From Leucaena leucocephala (Eukaryota; Streptophyta; Magnoliopsida; Fabales; Fabaceae): a DNA stretch of 64,000 nt. Location: assembly GCA_037074615.1 (NCBI GenBank), contig CM073537.1, positions 18,805,989 through 18,869,988 on the forward strand, given 5' to 3'. Shown here piece after piece: positions 34,322 to 47,800 of the stretch. The notes beneath the pieces are model-generated. The model was not told the origin of the DNA, ran no database searches, and saw only the letters and a list, made by a program, of their open reading frames with translations. Both the position numbers and the translations under genes were made by a program. Each line of letters opens with the position of its first letter. The stretch's first letter is position 1.

Positions 34322-36657
34322 ATGGTGGAAGAAGTGGTGATAAGGGAATTCGAGGAAGAAAGGGATGTGAAAGCGGTGGGGAAGCTTGAGAGGAACTGTG
34401 AGATTGGGACTAAAGAGAGGGTCTCCATTTTTACCAACTTGCTCGCTAATCACCCTTTTTCTAGGATTGGCTTCTACCCTCTTCGTCTCATCTTGGTAAC
34501 TCTCTCCCCCCCCCCCCTCTCTTTCTCTCTATGATCTATCTCTCTCCTGTTTCACACATATATATAATCTTAATTAATTAACGAGCTTAGTACAGGTGGC
34601 TGAGGTGGTAGAAAGTGGTGAGATTGTAGGGGTGGTTCGAGGATGCATTAAGACAATAGGGTCTCCTTCAGGATCACTCTTCAAGATAGGTTCTATACTT
34701 GGCCTCCGGGTCTCTCCTACTTTTCGGTATGCGATTGTGTATTCTACACTCATTCTCCTCTCCCCTACTAATTCTTAATTTTTAATATATAATCTATTTA
34801 ATTAATTTAATTATAATAAATTAGTTAATATAATATATTTTTATAAAATATTATAATTATTTTTTTAACTATTATTTTTTTATATTATTATATTATTATT
34901 GATGAAATATCATTAGAGATAATTTTAAAAGAATAGATAAATATAAAAAATTATTTTATATTTAAAATTAAAATTATTGTAACCTTTTAGTTAGATTCTT
35001 ATTAAGGACGGGGGTGATATATATAGACTTACTCACCATCACCCGCCTTTCGTTTTTTTATGAAAAATCTCCTTTCCCATCATTAGTCATATGCCTGTCC
35101 TTTTAGTAGGGAGGGATATTGTTGTTGAGAATAGACTTAAAACTTTGGAAGAATAAGCTTTGATTTCTTACTTTTCTCTTATCCTCCAATGAAAAGAAAA
35201 TGAAATTTCTTTAGTTTTAGGCAAATGTACTCCTTTCTCCCCTAATTTAGTTTGATCCTTAATTTTTAAAAAGTATCTTTTGAGTTTTCTCTGTTAGTCA
35301 AATGATGGTTTATTTTTGTAACAAATATTTATTTTGAAAATTAAACTGAATAATGTTAAAATTTCAATATCAGTATATTTTTTGTTAAAGACATTATTAG
35401 GGTTAAAAGATTTAAAATATACTTTATAAAATTAGGGGAAGAAAATCAAAACCTTATGTAAAGTTAAAAATTAAAGGTACAGTTTTGTTTTAGTTTTATA
35501 ATTAGTTGGCGAAACACACTTATTAATTAATATTCACTTTTTTTTGGGGCAAATTCACTCCTCTTCTTGCAATTTGACCTATTTGCATTTGATATGAATA
35601 CCATATATATATATAGGAATTTTGTATTGTAAGATTTTTGTTTTGTGCGTGGGATTTCAACAACGTTATGACTTTCCTCACAACTAAAGAAACAAAAGAT
35701 TTTTAAGAGTTAGGTCATGTTTTGTGGAGTAACTGATGATGGTGAATCCTCTTTAATTTTCTGTGAAGAAGAAAAGGGGTGGGACAAAAACTAGTTAACT
35801 CAGTTGAAGAATGGATGCTAAGAAATGGAGCAGAGTACTCATTCGTAGCCACAGAGAAGAACAACACTGCCTCCACTAACCTCTTCTCCCTCAAATGCCA
35901 CTACCTCAACCTCACTTCTCTCCACATTTTCGTCCACCCCACTACTTTCCCTCACAAGCACATCTCCGCCGCCGACGGCAGACAGGTGAAAGTACAGAAG
36001 CTCAACATAGCCCAAGCCATCTCCTTGTACACCAGAACCTTAAAACACAAAGACCTATATCTCACAGACATGGACCTTATCTTGAAGGAGAAGCTCAGCC
36101 TCGGAACTTGGGTAACTTACTACAAAGACGATGGCAATTGGGAACTCGACAATGATAAAACTAGTAACAATGTTCCAAACTCTTGGATTGTGTTTAGCAT
36201 ATGGAACACATGTGAAGCGTATAAGCTTCAGGTTAGGTCAAAGTATAAACCGTTTAGGGTTTTAATTCACACGACTCTGAAGCATGCAAGAGAGAAGATC
36301 TTCCCTTGTCTGAGAATCCCTGTGAGCGACTCGCTCTCGAGGAGGAGGCCCTTCGGGTTTCTGTTCATATATGGGCTTTATGGGGAAGGAGACAACCTCG
36401 GAGAACTGATGGAACGTGCGTGGAGGTTCACGTCGAGGTTGGGAGAAAGCACGAAGGACTGTAAAGTGGTTATAACAGAGTTAGGGTTTGGTGTTCCTCT
36501 TGCGAAGCTTGTGCCTCAAACAGCTTCCATGTCTTGTATCGATGATCTGTGGTATGTTAAGAGGCTTTCAGGACAGAGCAGCGATGAGAACGAGGATGAT
36601 GAAGTATTGATGAAGGGACAAGTGAGGAATGTGTTTGTTGATCCCAGGGATTTTTAG
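34322..36657 (+). CDS. HOOKLESS1-like probable N-acetyltransferase (396 aa)
   Basis: HLS1-type GNAT proteins act in the nucleus linking ethylene, auxin and light signals during apical hook formation. Three exons: 34322-34495, 34596-34726 and 35772-36657, GT-AG and in phase. Residues begin MVEEVVIREFEEERD, the family-typical acidic start; an upstream in-frame ATG (34211) exists but lacks family support. Exon 2 gives VGVVRGCIKTI and GSILGLRVSP. Across the exon 2/3 junction comes R-K-G-V-G-Q, the acetyl-CoA-binding GNAT motif A (Q/R-x-x-G-x-G/A), then VEEWMLRNGAEYSFVATE. The C-terminal domain ends VFVDPRDF, like the FVDPREF ending of HLS1. Length is close to HLS1 (403 aa). It could be HLS1 itself or an HLS1-like paralogue. 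Intron 2 (1.05 kb) holds a Stowaway-like repeat; intron 1 has a run of about 13 C. Confidence 0.9.
34750..34985. repeat. AT-rich Stowaway-like MITE family copy in HLS1-like intron 2
   Basis: Starts near CTCCTCTCCCCTACTAATTC and contains TTTAATATATAATCTATTTA, matching the right-to-left reading of the complete element at 32139-32429 and the copies near 1.4, 14.2 and 62.1 kb. Confidence 0.45.
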
Positions 36658-37014
36658 GTATCCACGACTAGGTTGACCAAAATGGCGTCTAATTAAGTTA
36701 TAAATAATTTGGCTCTTATTTATTATATATGTATGTAATGTGTATATATAGGATGTTGTCTCTGCTAATTCAACCAAACGTAAGTACAATTTTCGTTATT
36801 ATTAGTAATGATTTTGGCTCATGCAATTTTCGTACGTTGACAAAAATGTAATAATATAAAGGCTTTGCTTCCCCTTCATATCAATTGTAGTTTTATATAG
36901 AAAATATTATCCGTGATCATATTACACTCTTGTATTATCAGAGAAAGTTCTATTAGAAAGCACCAAACAATCTTTCACACGCACACACTGATCATCAATA
37001 TCAACTTATCAATA

Positions 37015-40000
37015 ACAACAACAACAAACCCTTATCCCATTAAATGGGGTCGGCTACATGGATTATACGACACCATTGTGCTCTATCAAAAATTAAATCC
37101 TTGGTTAAGTTATTGACCAGGAGATCCCGCTCAATGACTTCGTTGAGCGTTCTCTTTGGCTTTCTTCTATTCCTTTTAACTGGGCTCCATACGATTTGAT
37201 CCACCCTCCTCACTGGCGCATCCCTTGGCCTTCGTACGTGTCCAAACCACCTAAGACGGTTCTCTACCATTTTCTCCTCAATAGATGCCACTCCAACTCG
37301 TCCCCGTATTTGTTCATTACGAATCTTATCTTTTCTTGTATGACCACACATCCATCTCAACATCCTCATCTCAGCTACCCTGACTTTATGCTCTTGCTGT
37401 CCTTTTAAAGCCCAACATTCACTCCCATAAAGCATTGCTGGTCTTATAGCAGTGCGATAAAACTTTCCTTTTAATTTATCTAGTACTTTCCGATCACATA
37501 TAACCCCAGTAGCCTTTCTCCATTTAAACCACCCAGTTTGAATTCTATGATTAACATCATTCAAAATTTCACCATCCTTCTGTATAATTGATCCCAAATA
37601 TTTGAACTTATCTATTTGTGGAATAACTTGATCTCCCAATTTGACCTCCAAGTTATTTTTAACTTGCCTTTTATCAAAATTACAATGCATATATTCAGTC
37701 TTGCTTCTACTCAGACGAAAATCCTTCGACTCTAAAGTACTTCTACATAACTCAAGTTTAAAATTAATCTCTTCTCTTGACTCTGCCACAAGAACTATAT
37801 CGTCTGTAAAAAGCATGCACTTAGGGATTTCGTCTTGAATAGGCTTGGTTAGAACATCCACTACTAGATTAAATAAATAAGGACTCAAGGAGGATCCCTG
37901 ATGAAGACCAATCCTTATGGGAAAATCCTTTGTTTCGCCCCCAGACGTTCTTACAGTAGTTGTTACCCCCTCGTACATATCTTTTATTGCCTTGATATAT
38001 GTCATGCTCACACCTTTCTTTTCCAAAGCTTTCCAAAGCACCTCCCTTGGTACTCGATCATACGTTTTTTCTAAGTCAATGAAGACTATATGTAAGTCTC
38101 TTCTTTTGGTCCGGTACCTTTCCATTAACCCCCTTAATAAATGAATCACCTCTATTGTAGACCTACCCGGCATAAAATCACACTGATTCTCAGAAATATC
38201 TGTCTCTAATCTCAACCTGTGTTCAATTACCTTTTCCCACAACTTCATAGTGTGACTCATAAGCTTTATCCCTCTGTAATTTGCACAATTTTGAATATCC
38301 CCTTTATTTTTGTAAATAGGAACTAAAGTACTTTTCCTCCAGTTATCAGGCATTTTCTTAGAACTTAAGATCACATTAAATAGTTTAGCAAGCCACACCA
38401 CCCCCACTTCGCCTAAACACTTCCAAACTTCAATAGGAATACCGTCAGGTCCAACAGCTTTACTATTTTCCATTTTCTTAAGCGCCTCTTTAACCTCGTC
38501 AACACGGATTCTACGGTAAAATGCCAAATTTGGTTCAACTTCTCGTGTTAAATCCCCGAGCTCATAACTCGACCCTCCTCCCTCGTCATTAAACAATTTG
38601 TAAAAATAGGTCTCCCACCGTTCTTTAATATCACCATCTGCAACTAAAACCTTGCCTTCTTCATCCTTAATACATCGTACTTTATCAAAATCCCTCGATT
38701 TCCTTTCCCTATCTCTTGCAATCTTATAAATCTTTCGTTCTCCCGACTTTGTCCCTAGCTCCTTATAAAATTTCTCAAAAGCTTTAAAACGAGCTGCACT
38801 CACCGCCTTCTTAGTTTCCTTCTTAGCTAAACGATACTTTTCCCAATTTTCAGTATTATTACATAAGTGTATAGCTTTGAAATAGTCTGTCTTGTTCTTA
38901 ACTTTCTCTTGTACGTCCTCATTCCACCACCAAGTCTCATTATCTCATCGACCAAAACCTTTAGATTCTCCCAAAATTACTTTAGCAACCGTTTTGACCT
39001 TCTCAGCCATTTCCTTCCACATGTTATTAGCATTTTCCTGCGCCTCCCAAACCCTTTCATTTAACATAGTTCTTTTAAAAGTTTCCCTTTTCTCCTCCTT
39101 TAACTGCCACCACTTGACTCTTGTGTTTAAAACATGTTGACGTTTTTCCTTCTTACACTTAATACGCACGTCAAGGACCATTAACCTATGTTGGGTTGTC
39201 ACCCCGTCCCCTGGAATCACTTTACAATTTGTACAAAGTCTTCTGTCATGACTCCTTACCAAAAAGAAATCAATCTGTGACCTGTGGATCCCACTCTTGT
39301 ATGTGACCAAGTGCTCCTCCCGCTTCTTAAAGCACGTGTTGACAATCTTAAGATTGTAAGTTAAGGAAAACTCAAGAATAGATTGTCCTTCCTTATTAAT
39401 CTCTCCAAAACCAAAACCACCATGAGCCCCTGCATATTGCCCTGCCTCCTTACCAACATGACCATTAAGGTCTCCACCAATAAAAATCTTCTTAGTAAGT
39501 GGTATGCTCTGAATCAACCCCTCCAAATCTTCCCAAAACTTTTCCTTAAGGTGTGCTTCTGTTCTCACTTGAGGTGTATAAGCACTAATAACGTTGATTG
39601 TATCCCTTCCAATAATTATTCTTAAAGATATAATTCTGTCATCAATCCTTTTCACATCCACCACATTCGTCTTCCACTCTTTATCCACAATGATACCAAC
39701 ACCATTCCTCGTACCTGTTTTACCTGTGTACCAAAATTTGAACTCATTGATTTTCCGAAATTTTTCTCCAACCCATTTAGTTTCCTGAAGGCACAAGATG
39801 TTAATCTTTCGCTTTACCATTTGGCCCACCACCTCCCACGCTTTTCCAGTCATAGTCCCAATATTCCAAGTGCCAAATCTAATCTTTCTCTCCTAAACTA
39901 GCTTCTTTAGCCGCCTCCGTCCATAAGAGAGCGGTAGCCCTTACTCATTTAACACTACATCCGGACGACGATGCAGCGGCCCTTGCTCACTTCTCACTGT

Positions 40001-40169
40001 ACTAGAGCCATACAACGCGTTACTTACGGGCAACGACCTAGTATTAGCGTAATATCTTCGTATGTCCATGTTCATAAGATTCGACAAATTTTTACGTTGG
40101 CTGTCGGGGCCTAACACAACCCTCCCCCTTTACCCGGGTTTGGGACCGGCTACATGCATAAGCGGAGTT
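37015..40169 (-). mobile_element. Full-length RTE-clade LINE retrotransposon (3155 bp) with 18-bp target duplication
   Basis: The flanks are AATATCAACTTATCAATA (36997-37014) and AATATCAACGTATCAATA (40170-40187), an 18-bp target-site duplication with one mismatch. The element is on the minus strand: a GC-richer 5' region (about 39893-40169), one long endonuclease-reverse-transcriptase frame, then a very short 3' end finishing in a (GTT)n tail, the hallmark of RTE elements, which lack a poly(A) tail. It inserted about 0.35 kb past the stop codon of the HLS1-like gene in the opposite orientation. Near-intact coding and TSD indicate a fairly recent insertion. Confidence 0.9.
37040..39853 (-). pseudogene. 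RTE LINE endonuclease-reverse transcriptase frame, broken by one stop
   Basis: A single reading frame of 938 codons, interrupted once by TGA (38945-38947) between the two domains. The N-terminal half is an APE-type endonuclease: LCLQETKW (catalytic Glu), FIGGDLNGHVG, SQIDFFLVRS and TTQHRLMVLDV (catalytic His). The C-terminal half is a reverse transcriptase: KAVGPDGIPIEVWK, NYRGIKLMSH, FIDLEKTYDRVP (first catalytic Asp), GLHQGSSLSPYLF, then FTDDIVLV where the family usually has FADD; both aspartates are kept. The C-terminal zinc-knuckle-like RMLRWMCGHTRKDKIRNEQI follows. The frame is open upstream of the ATG at 39853 to a TAG near 39895, so the natural start is uncertain. With the stop it is unlikely to make a full polyprotein. 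Confidence 0.88.
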
Positions 40170-40451
40170 AATATCAACGTATCAATATATATAATAAATA
40201 TAAGATATGAATAATGCAATTTAATTAATTTGTTCTTGTTCATCGTGCACTACAAAATACACATGCCGAGTATTTATTATATTTAATAATGAGTAAATTT
40301 GTAAAAATGAATTTGTCTCTGTTTTAATATATTTTTAAACATTTTCTAATTTCATTCATCTGTTTTGGTTTGGATATCGAGAGTTAAATGAATGAAAGAG
40401 AAATGAATTGTAAATTTCTTATTTTAAAATGATAACTATCCAAGCAAGCTT

Positions 40452-40530
40452 GCCCCTGTAGCTCAGTGGTAGAGCGTTAGTCTTGTAAAATGAAAACCGA
40501 AGGTCTATAGTTAGATGCGGCATAGGGGCA
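40452..40530 (+). pseudogene. tRNA-Thr(TGT)-like relic
   Basis: The acceptor ends GCCCCT and AGGGGC pair, and the D-arm/box A TAGCTCAGTGGTAGAGC is perfect. The anticodon loop CTTGTAA would give anticodon TGT. The anticodon stem has mismatches, and the T-arm (TATAGTTAGATGCGGCA) lacks the GTTCGA core, so box B is lost. Length is 79 bases with a few extra bases before the T-arm. Best read as a degraded tRNA gene or tRNA-derived sequence, not a working tRNA. Confidence 0.6.
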
Positions 40531-40794
40531 TTTATTTGTTTTTCTTCTTTTGTACTTTCGGCCCCCACCCCGGCCCCACCATATTTTTTCCGCTTAATGA
40601 AAAAAGAGAGTAGATATTGTACCTGCATAAACTGGCCGAATGCTCCTACCACCACAAGGCAACACGTCAATGCTTCAAATCAATTAGATCTTTTACATTT
40701 ATATATTTTGAAAAATCATGGAAAATACTAGCATGACTGAATTAAACTTGCATCACATCCTCTCTCTCTCTCTCTTTAATTTTATTTTATGGGC

Positions 40795-41310
40795 AGGTTT
40801 GATTTTGTTTTAAACCATGGGTTGAAAAAGATTTATAGTCTAAACCTTAGTTTAAAAAAATTTTAAAATAAATAATTATATTTATCTATAAATATTTTTA
40901 GACAAAACTATAGTTTAAAACTATGGTTTTAAATAAACTATTGAAACTAGCTTTTGGAACAGTAAAAGAACTTATGGATTATCTAATTACTATCCTACCC
41001 CTACTTTTTCTTATACCCTCTCTCCTCTCTCATACTTTTTCTTACACTTTCTCTCCTACTTTTTTTTACACCATCTCTCCTCTTTCCTTTCTCTTCTCTT
41101 TTTACTACCTCTTTCACCTCTCTTACTTTTAATCAAATCATACTATTTTTAGTAATTTACTAATATAAAAAATTATTCTAAAAATAACTATCCAAACATT
41201 TATTTATTCATAACTATTTTTTTATAAACTATTATCTAAAAATATTTTTCTATAAACTGTCTATAAATTTTTTTTTAAATTCTATCTAAATAGGCTCTAT
41301 ATCTCCTTCG
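40795..41310. repeat. Dispersed ~500-bp repeat, copy 2
   Basis: Same family as 28400-28880. It begins with GGCAGGTTTGATTTTG and ends with ATCTAAATAGGCTCTAT, whose inward readings resemble each other as loose terminal inverted repeats (GGGC-type). A TC-rich middle and a TTTATTTATTCATAACTA segment are shared with copy 1. Confidence 0.55.
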
Positions 41311-41804
41311 AGATTACATATAAATAATGAATGTAAAAGAATCTGTATCACCAATCTAAAACGTGCTCATATTGCTCCCAGCACCCCACACAATGCTAAC
41401 AGTGGAATGTGCGGTTTACCAAACTCCAATCTGTAGTAAGTTGCTATACCAGCAGGAAGTACTGGGTACGTCCTTTATCAAGACTTACCTAGAGGGAATA
41501 ACATGTGAAGAAATAAGAATATTTCACCCAAAAAAAAAAACAATGGCTGCCATTAAAAAATGGCCTGATTATATTAGATTTAATTACAATCCTCACAGAG
41601 CTTTCAACAAATTCACCCGTAATATCAAGGCCGTGTGGGCTTTATTCCTTGCCAAAGTGTGGTAAAAATGTCATATCATCGATAATCTCATTATGTCATC
41701 AAGAAAACAAAGCTTGGAACAAAAATTGTGGATCACCTCATTCTATTTTGTCTACCAATTTGTCAAAATTTAAGGACAAAGGAGCCCTCGAACTGCTGAG
41801 GAAT

Positions 41805-44800
41805 TTAATTACCACCCCAGCGCCGCTTCCGAAGTGGCCTGAGTTGCTTTGTTTCATCTGTTCCAACAACTGTCAAGCTATCATCAGGCTTCAAACTCTC
41901 TTCTTTTTTCAATGCAATAGGCTCCTTAAAGCGCTTTCTACGTTTCTCCATCTTAGCTAATGTCTCGAGAATCCTTTGGTTATCACAACCACCTACATTG
42001 TTATCCCGGTCATAGTTATTTTCAGTGTGAAGCATCCTCTTCTTCTCACTGCCGCCAGTCAGTGCTTCACCCTCAGAAAGATCCCTTCTGTGCATAGAAA
42101 CCACCGTGCATGGCTCTTCTCTCACTATCTGACCTTCTCCAACCTTATCCGGAATGATATGAAGCCTTTTCCTACCAGTATGGTTACTCTCAAATTTTGC
42201 AGCTTTCTCATTATGGGATTTATATAAACCCATAGAAGTTGTCCGCTTCTTCTTGGCAATGCCCTGATCCAAGTTTTCAATCCTACCACTGAACATCAAA
42301 CTTCTAGTTCTGGAACTTCTTCCATGAAACTGCAGAATCAGTCATGAGCACAGCACAGATTTATAACTTGGGATATCAAATAAAAACAAGAATAATTTCA
42401 ACACATGTAACAAATTAAGGCCACTGATGCTGTACACATGCATTATATAATGCATAACAAGCGAAACAACAGCTAGAATGTATGATAGATGTAATTTACA
42501 GAGTTGGATTCTCAAAAGTAAACAAAAACTCAAAATAATGCTTATATGAAGAAACTACTAATTGAAGTTATAACATGATAGATAAGAACTTCAGAAAAAT
42601 ATGCCGAAACCACACATTAAAATTGACAAATTTGCCACATTGTCCAATCTACGAGCATAAACATAAGCTCAATATAAAACAAGATAATAATAACCATAAA
42701 ACTATCTCTGCAAATTTATTGATAAATATGAGATGAATAAAAACACCACAAAACAATTTCTTCCTTTTTTCTGTCTACAGAAAGACCAATCCCATTATGA
42801 AAAATTACACAAGTCAAGATACATAGAGAACAAAAAAGCTGTCAACTTTTACACAGATCATCTGATCATGTAAAGCAGGATTCAAGTGCAGAAGAGCCCA
42901 GCTAATGAAAGCTTCCTGAATGCAAGTACTATAATTTAAATTCAGAAAAGCTAGAATGCTGTATCATGAAAGTAATAATAAAGTACTAAACAATATGAGG
43001 AACAGGGAAACATCTGCGACTAAAAAGAAGCCCCTCCCAGTCACTCTATCTAGAAAGGAAGTCCAACTGTCAGAGGCTAATGTCTTAATAACTTCGACAA
43101 ACTTCATATATTTTCTGTGTGCTTGACCAAAGATTCCCTCTAACTTACCCTGATAGTAATAACGAAATTCAAGCACATTACTACAATTGTACAAAAGAGC
43201 AGAAGCCAACATATATAATAGTGGAGAAGAAAACTGTAGAACACAGCACATAATTGGGAGAGTGAGGATGGTAGTACAGTGGATTGAGATAAAGTTAACA
43301 AAAAGAATTAAATTAAATAACCCAACAGATGTGGAGTAGCTCATAGGTACAAGTATAGCAGTACAGGTTCTTAACAATAGGTTCCCCAAGGTTACCTTTC
43401 CATCCCCTTTAACAAAGTCAATTGAATTCCAGCACTTCACTTGCTTGCGCATATCCCTACAGGTAATCTTATAGAATCTTTTTATACAATTGTCACTACC
43501 TCTCCTTGGCATATGTAAGTAATCATGCTGCAACTGTATATCATCAATTTCCATCTCATCATGCAGAGATTCATATCTTGCATGAGTCCCTTTATGCCAA
43601 GACGTTTCCTCATAGGAAAATGTTTCCTCATCAGCATGAAATGCATCATGATGCCTTAAAATAACATCATTCTCAATCCAATCCAGGACTTGAGATGGAG
43701 AACTGTATCTTCTACTCCCCAAGTCACACTCTTTTGCAGGATGGATTATAAAATCTTCATCTTTTGAAGCATCAATATTATTACAATAACAGTCACTGCC
43801 TCTGCCATCTCTAGCATGTTTACGCCTCCCATGACCTCTAAGATATTCACTTACTCCTGTATCATACACATAGTTTTTCGGTGAATCTGGATAAAATTGT
43901 CTACAATAGGGCAAATTTGAAGTCTGATGACAAGCGTACTCCTGACATTCATCCTCAATTCTCCCAGACCATAAGCTGTTTAATTCTAATGAAGACCTGA
44001 CATGATGTCTTGCCCTTCTGACATATCTATTTGGTTCTAGAAACTGATGTTCATATTTACTATCTAATGGTTCCACTTCTCTCTCAATAGAAGTGTTATA
44101 GCTTCTGTCTATGAAGTCAAGCCCGCACACATTAAACCAATTATCTTTATCACTGTTTCTGTCCCTCAAATAGGGCTTCTCATGCTCTCTTCTCCTCTGA
44201 ATATTCCTCTCCTTGGCAGGGAAAGAGCAATGTTTTGACATATTCCTGGACTCCCTATAGGACGGAGGACTCAATTCATCAGCAGAGTATCCTCCATCAG
44301 CATGATACCAATCTTGTTCACTGCCATCATTATCCTTCTTCGCAGTTCTACGTTCAAAAACATAATCCTTCTCATCCCAGTCCCTTCCAACATCTTGGTT
44401 TGCATGCCGTCTGAAGCTGTCATGATCTTCCCGATAGCAGTATCTAGTGTGAACCGTATCATCATTGTAATGGTAGGATTGTTCTGTTTCCCCATAACAT
44501 GAAACATCTCTTCTCGTATGACCACCATAATCTTGCTGTTGTACATTCTGCCTTCCATGATTAAAAAATTCGCGATCAAGGAGAGACAGCTCCCTAGCAC
44601 CAGAGATGGGCTTGGAGAAGACGTCATATTTCTTACTGAATTTACGCAGTTTAGAACCAGGGTCATGGCTATGGCTTAGAGGCCTCCATTCTTGTCGAAT
44701 TGGACCCCTTTTTCTTGAATAATAATCCATATTTTCTACTTTTCTGTTGAAACTGCCGTTCTTTGGGATCTTACCATCAGATGACACAGACTCTTTTAAG

Positions 44801-47800
44801 TCTGTAGTAGATTTTTCCAATTGCCTTCTTTGGCTGTGCCTTATCTCATTGTCAGCATGTACACTGTTTTCAGATTCACCGTCAGAATAGGAAGTCAAGC
44901 TAAGGTCGTGGTCACCAAATGATAATTGTGATTCAATCAAGCATTGATCAGTGGTGCAAGTGCCTAAGTCAATTCCTTCCTCTGCTTTTAACTCATCTGA
45001 TGCTTCTGCAGTACCTTCTGAACGTTTCTCCATCTGATCCTGACGTTCATTTTTATCAACACCAGTAACTGGATCTCTTCTGCAAAATTCAGGGTCCTAT
45101 TATCAAAATTATTTTACAAATGCTTAGCTCCAAAAGAGAACATTTAATTAAGAATTTAAGTAATAAATTCATGTTTCCAATAAAGGAGAAAAAACTATAA
45201 TTGCATACAACCAAAGATAACCGTCAGTTAGTGAATAACAAATGCTAACAACTAATTAGAAGAAAAGATTATCTACATAATGTGAATTACCTATTAGTTT
45301 AGGATGAAAATTAATGCAAGAATGTGCTAGCATTGCGTATTATTCCTTTCAATTACTTGGGAACAATCTTAGCACAAAACTGAAACTTGAGGAGCTCTAA
45401 AGGTAAACATTTCTAGCCAATGCCTAGAAAACTTAACTGATCATGATATATTACTAGAATGATGGCATAAATATGGAATTTTAATTAGAGAACTTCTTTT
45501 TTCACTTTTCTATTGGAATACTCATAGGTGACCTGCCCCTGCCATCTATGTTATAAATAACCAAAAATAAAAAAATGTTCCGCACTCATGTCAGCTTAGT
45601 GACGAGCTTGTATATTTGCAATTCAAAGGATCTTGGTTGAACTGGGCATTCCTTCACAAGATTTGTTCATGATTACATGGGGGCTTTAAACGTAGCCACA
45701 TCACCCGCCAACAAAATCAGTGAACTTACCAGTTCATTGGTTTATTAGAAAACTAGCCAGTCCTATATTATTTTTAAAACTGTCCTATAGATACTAATTT
45801 TGAAAGAGCATAAGCCAAAAATAACAAAAGAAACAAGCAAGGAAGGGGAAAAGGCCATAAAAAATTTATAAATACAGCCACATATTTTCAAGCTCTGATT
45901 CAAGAGATGATGCCTGATTCTCAAATTTCACATACTTACCTGTACTTTGAACATGGAAAATACATAGGGGAAATTAAAACATATGTAATTCCTAGAATAC
46001 TCAATAACATATATTAAATAAAAAGGAATCACTAGAATTCAGAATCTGAAAAACTGCAGACCTTTCCTCAGTGGAAGAGTCCTCTGAATTTTTAGCATCT
46101 TCCAATGGCTCTTGGGATAGCTCATTGTCATGTTCACTGACAGAACTGGGAATATTGATGTTATTGCCTGCACAAAACTCCCCCTCTTCAGATAACTCTT
46201 GCACATTGCCATTGCCAGAACCAGAATAACCATCAGCGGATTCGAGCACCTTGATCTGCTCAAAACCCACCCAAGTTAATCCAAAGATAAATGGCAGCTA
46301 AAGCACAAGAATTTTTGGAAACTTAAGGGTAAACACCTGTATCACTACATCAGAATCCCTAATGCGTGGACGCCTTACATCCATGGATGGTTGGCGCTCA
46401 AACATGCTCTCCTCAACCTGAATTGCCCTACCTTTTGGCTGAATTACCAAAAGTTGGTCAGTAAAAGAGCCCAAACATGTATTTGAATGCAACAGTTGAG
46501 AAGATAGCTTAAATCAATGCGTAAAACATCAAAGTTGGATGTAATTAGTAGCTGATATCATCATACCAGTTCGCATCCTATTGAAGGAGAAAGTAAACCC
46601 CCTGATACAGCTTGTTCAGTTTTCTCTCTCATGTCATCCTGAAATATTTTGCCAGGTAAAAAGGATAGGTCAAGTGACGTTTAACACAATAACAAAACCT
46701 GTAAATCTATTAACCATTTTTCTACACGAATCATCACACACCAGATTAACTTTTGAAGACTCATTAACACCACTACCAGTTTGCATAGATGCTTCCCAAA
46801 GTTGCTCCTGCATACAAGTGTACGATTCTTTTAAATAAGCTTTGCAAGAACCTTCAAATGAAACAAAATGCCAATATTTTATCCACAAAAGCATTAAACT
46901 TTGATAAATGAAGGTAGCAGACACTATTGTCTGCTAAAAGGGGTATGCATCAAATTAGTGTTAAAATTTGATATTCTTGAAACACAATTTACTCACCAGT
47001 GATGCACAGTAGTGCTTCCAAGTGTTCTCATCAAAACCAAAATTGAAATAATCTGTCATGTCAACTCCAGGGGTCCTCCATGGCTTCTCCTCTAACGTAT
47101 CAATGTTCACATCAAAGATACTCCTGTTATGGGGGAAAATAGAATGGAGGAAGTTAAGATATTTGATGCCAAATAGAACATAGCATAAATTTTCTTTTTA
47201 TTATTGTAAAATTAAGAATCATGTTTCATAACCATAAACCACAAATAGTATCAATATGTATAACACTAACCAGTGCCAAGGAAGATATGATCCATATCCA
47301 CATTGAACCACCATTGGATTTGCCGCAGCACGTATGTGAGCAATGTGGGAGGAGCTTGATACCTGTTTCTGGATAGATGAATTACCACTGCGCCCACCTT
47401 TAGTAAAGGGAGAAAGGTACGAAACCAGCCCCATAGACTTGCTGACTCTTTTATTGTTCTCTAATGCTGAACCTCTCCTAACATACTACAGAAATGAATA
47501 TAAATGAGGAACAAAACTTGAACGCCTTGAACATTAATCTCCTGTGTCAGTTGCAAAACTAATGCCACAAGGACCAATATGATGGAAGATAGCAGGCAAA
47601 ATAGATTGTAGACCTTTGATTGTGAAAACAGAATAAGGTCAGCAGGAAAAACATCGTGTTTTCATTTTAGGTCACAAACCATGGTAACCATGGTTTGGGA
47701 AAAAGCTACCCAAACAACCTCTTCTTTCCACAATCAATTTTTTCACCAAAACCATAGGCTATCCAAACACTCATTTTTTTCTAGAATCTATTTTTCTACC

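Larger units (their letters stand above)
40170..41804. other. Intergenic region between the LINE and the FIP1 gene
   Basis: Contains a decayed tRNA-like sequence (40452-40530), a TC run at about 40760-40776, a dispersed repeat (40795-41310) and the 3' flank of the FIP1 gene. No protein-coding gene seen. Confidence 0.4.

Noticed and set aside
37196..39788. Several plus-strand ORFs across 37-40 kb
   Set aside because: All are antisense shadows of the LINE endonuclease-reverse-transcriptase frame.
42964..43395. Extension of the large FIP1 exon 8 frame with hydrophobic segments, suggesting a membrane domain
   Set aside because: The sequence leaves FIP1-like composition at a GT donor (43394-43395), and the next exon at 42329 joins in phase; the extension is intron read-through.
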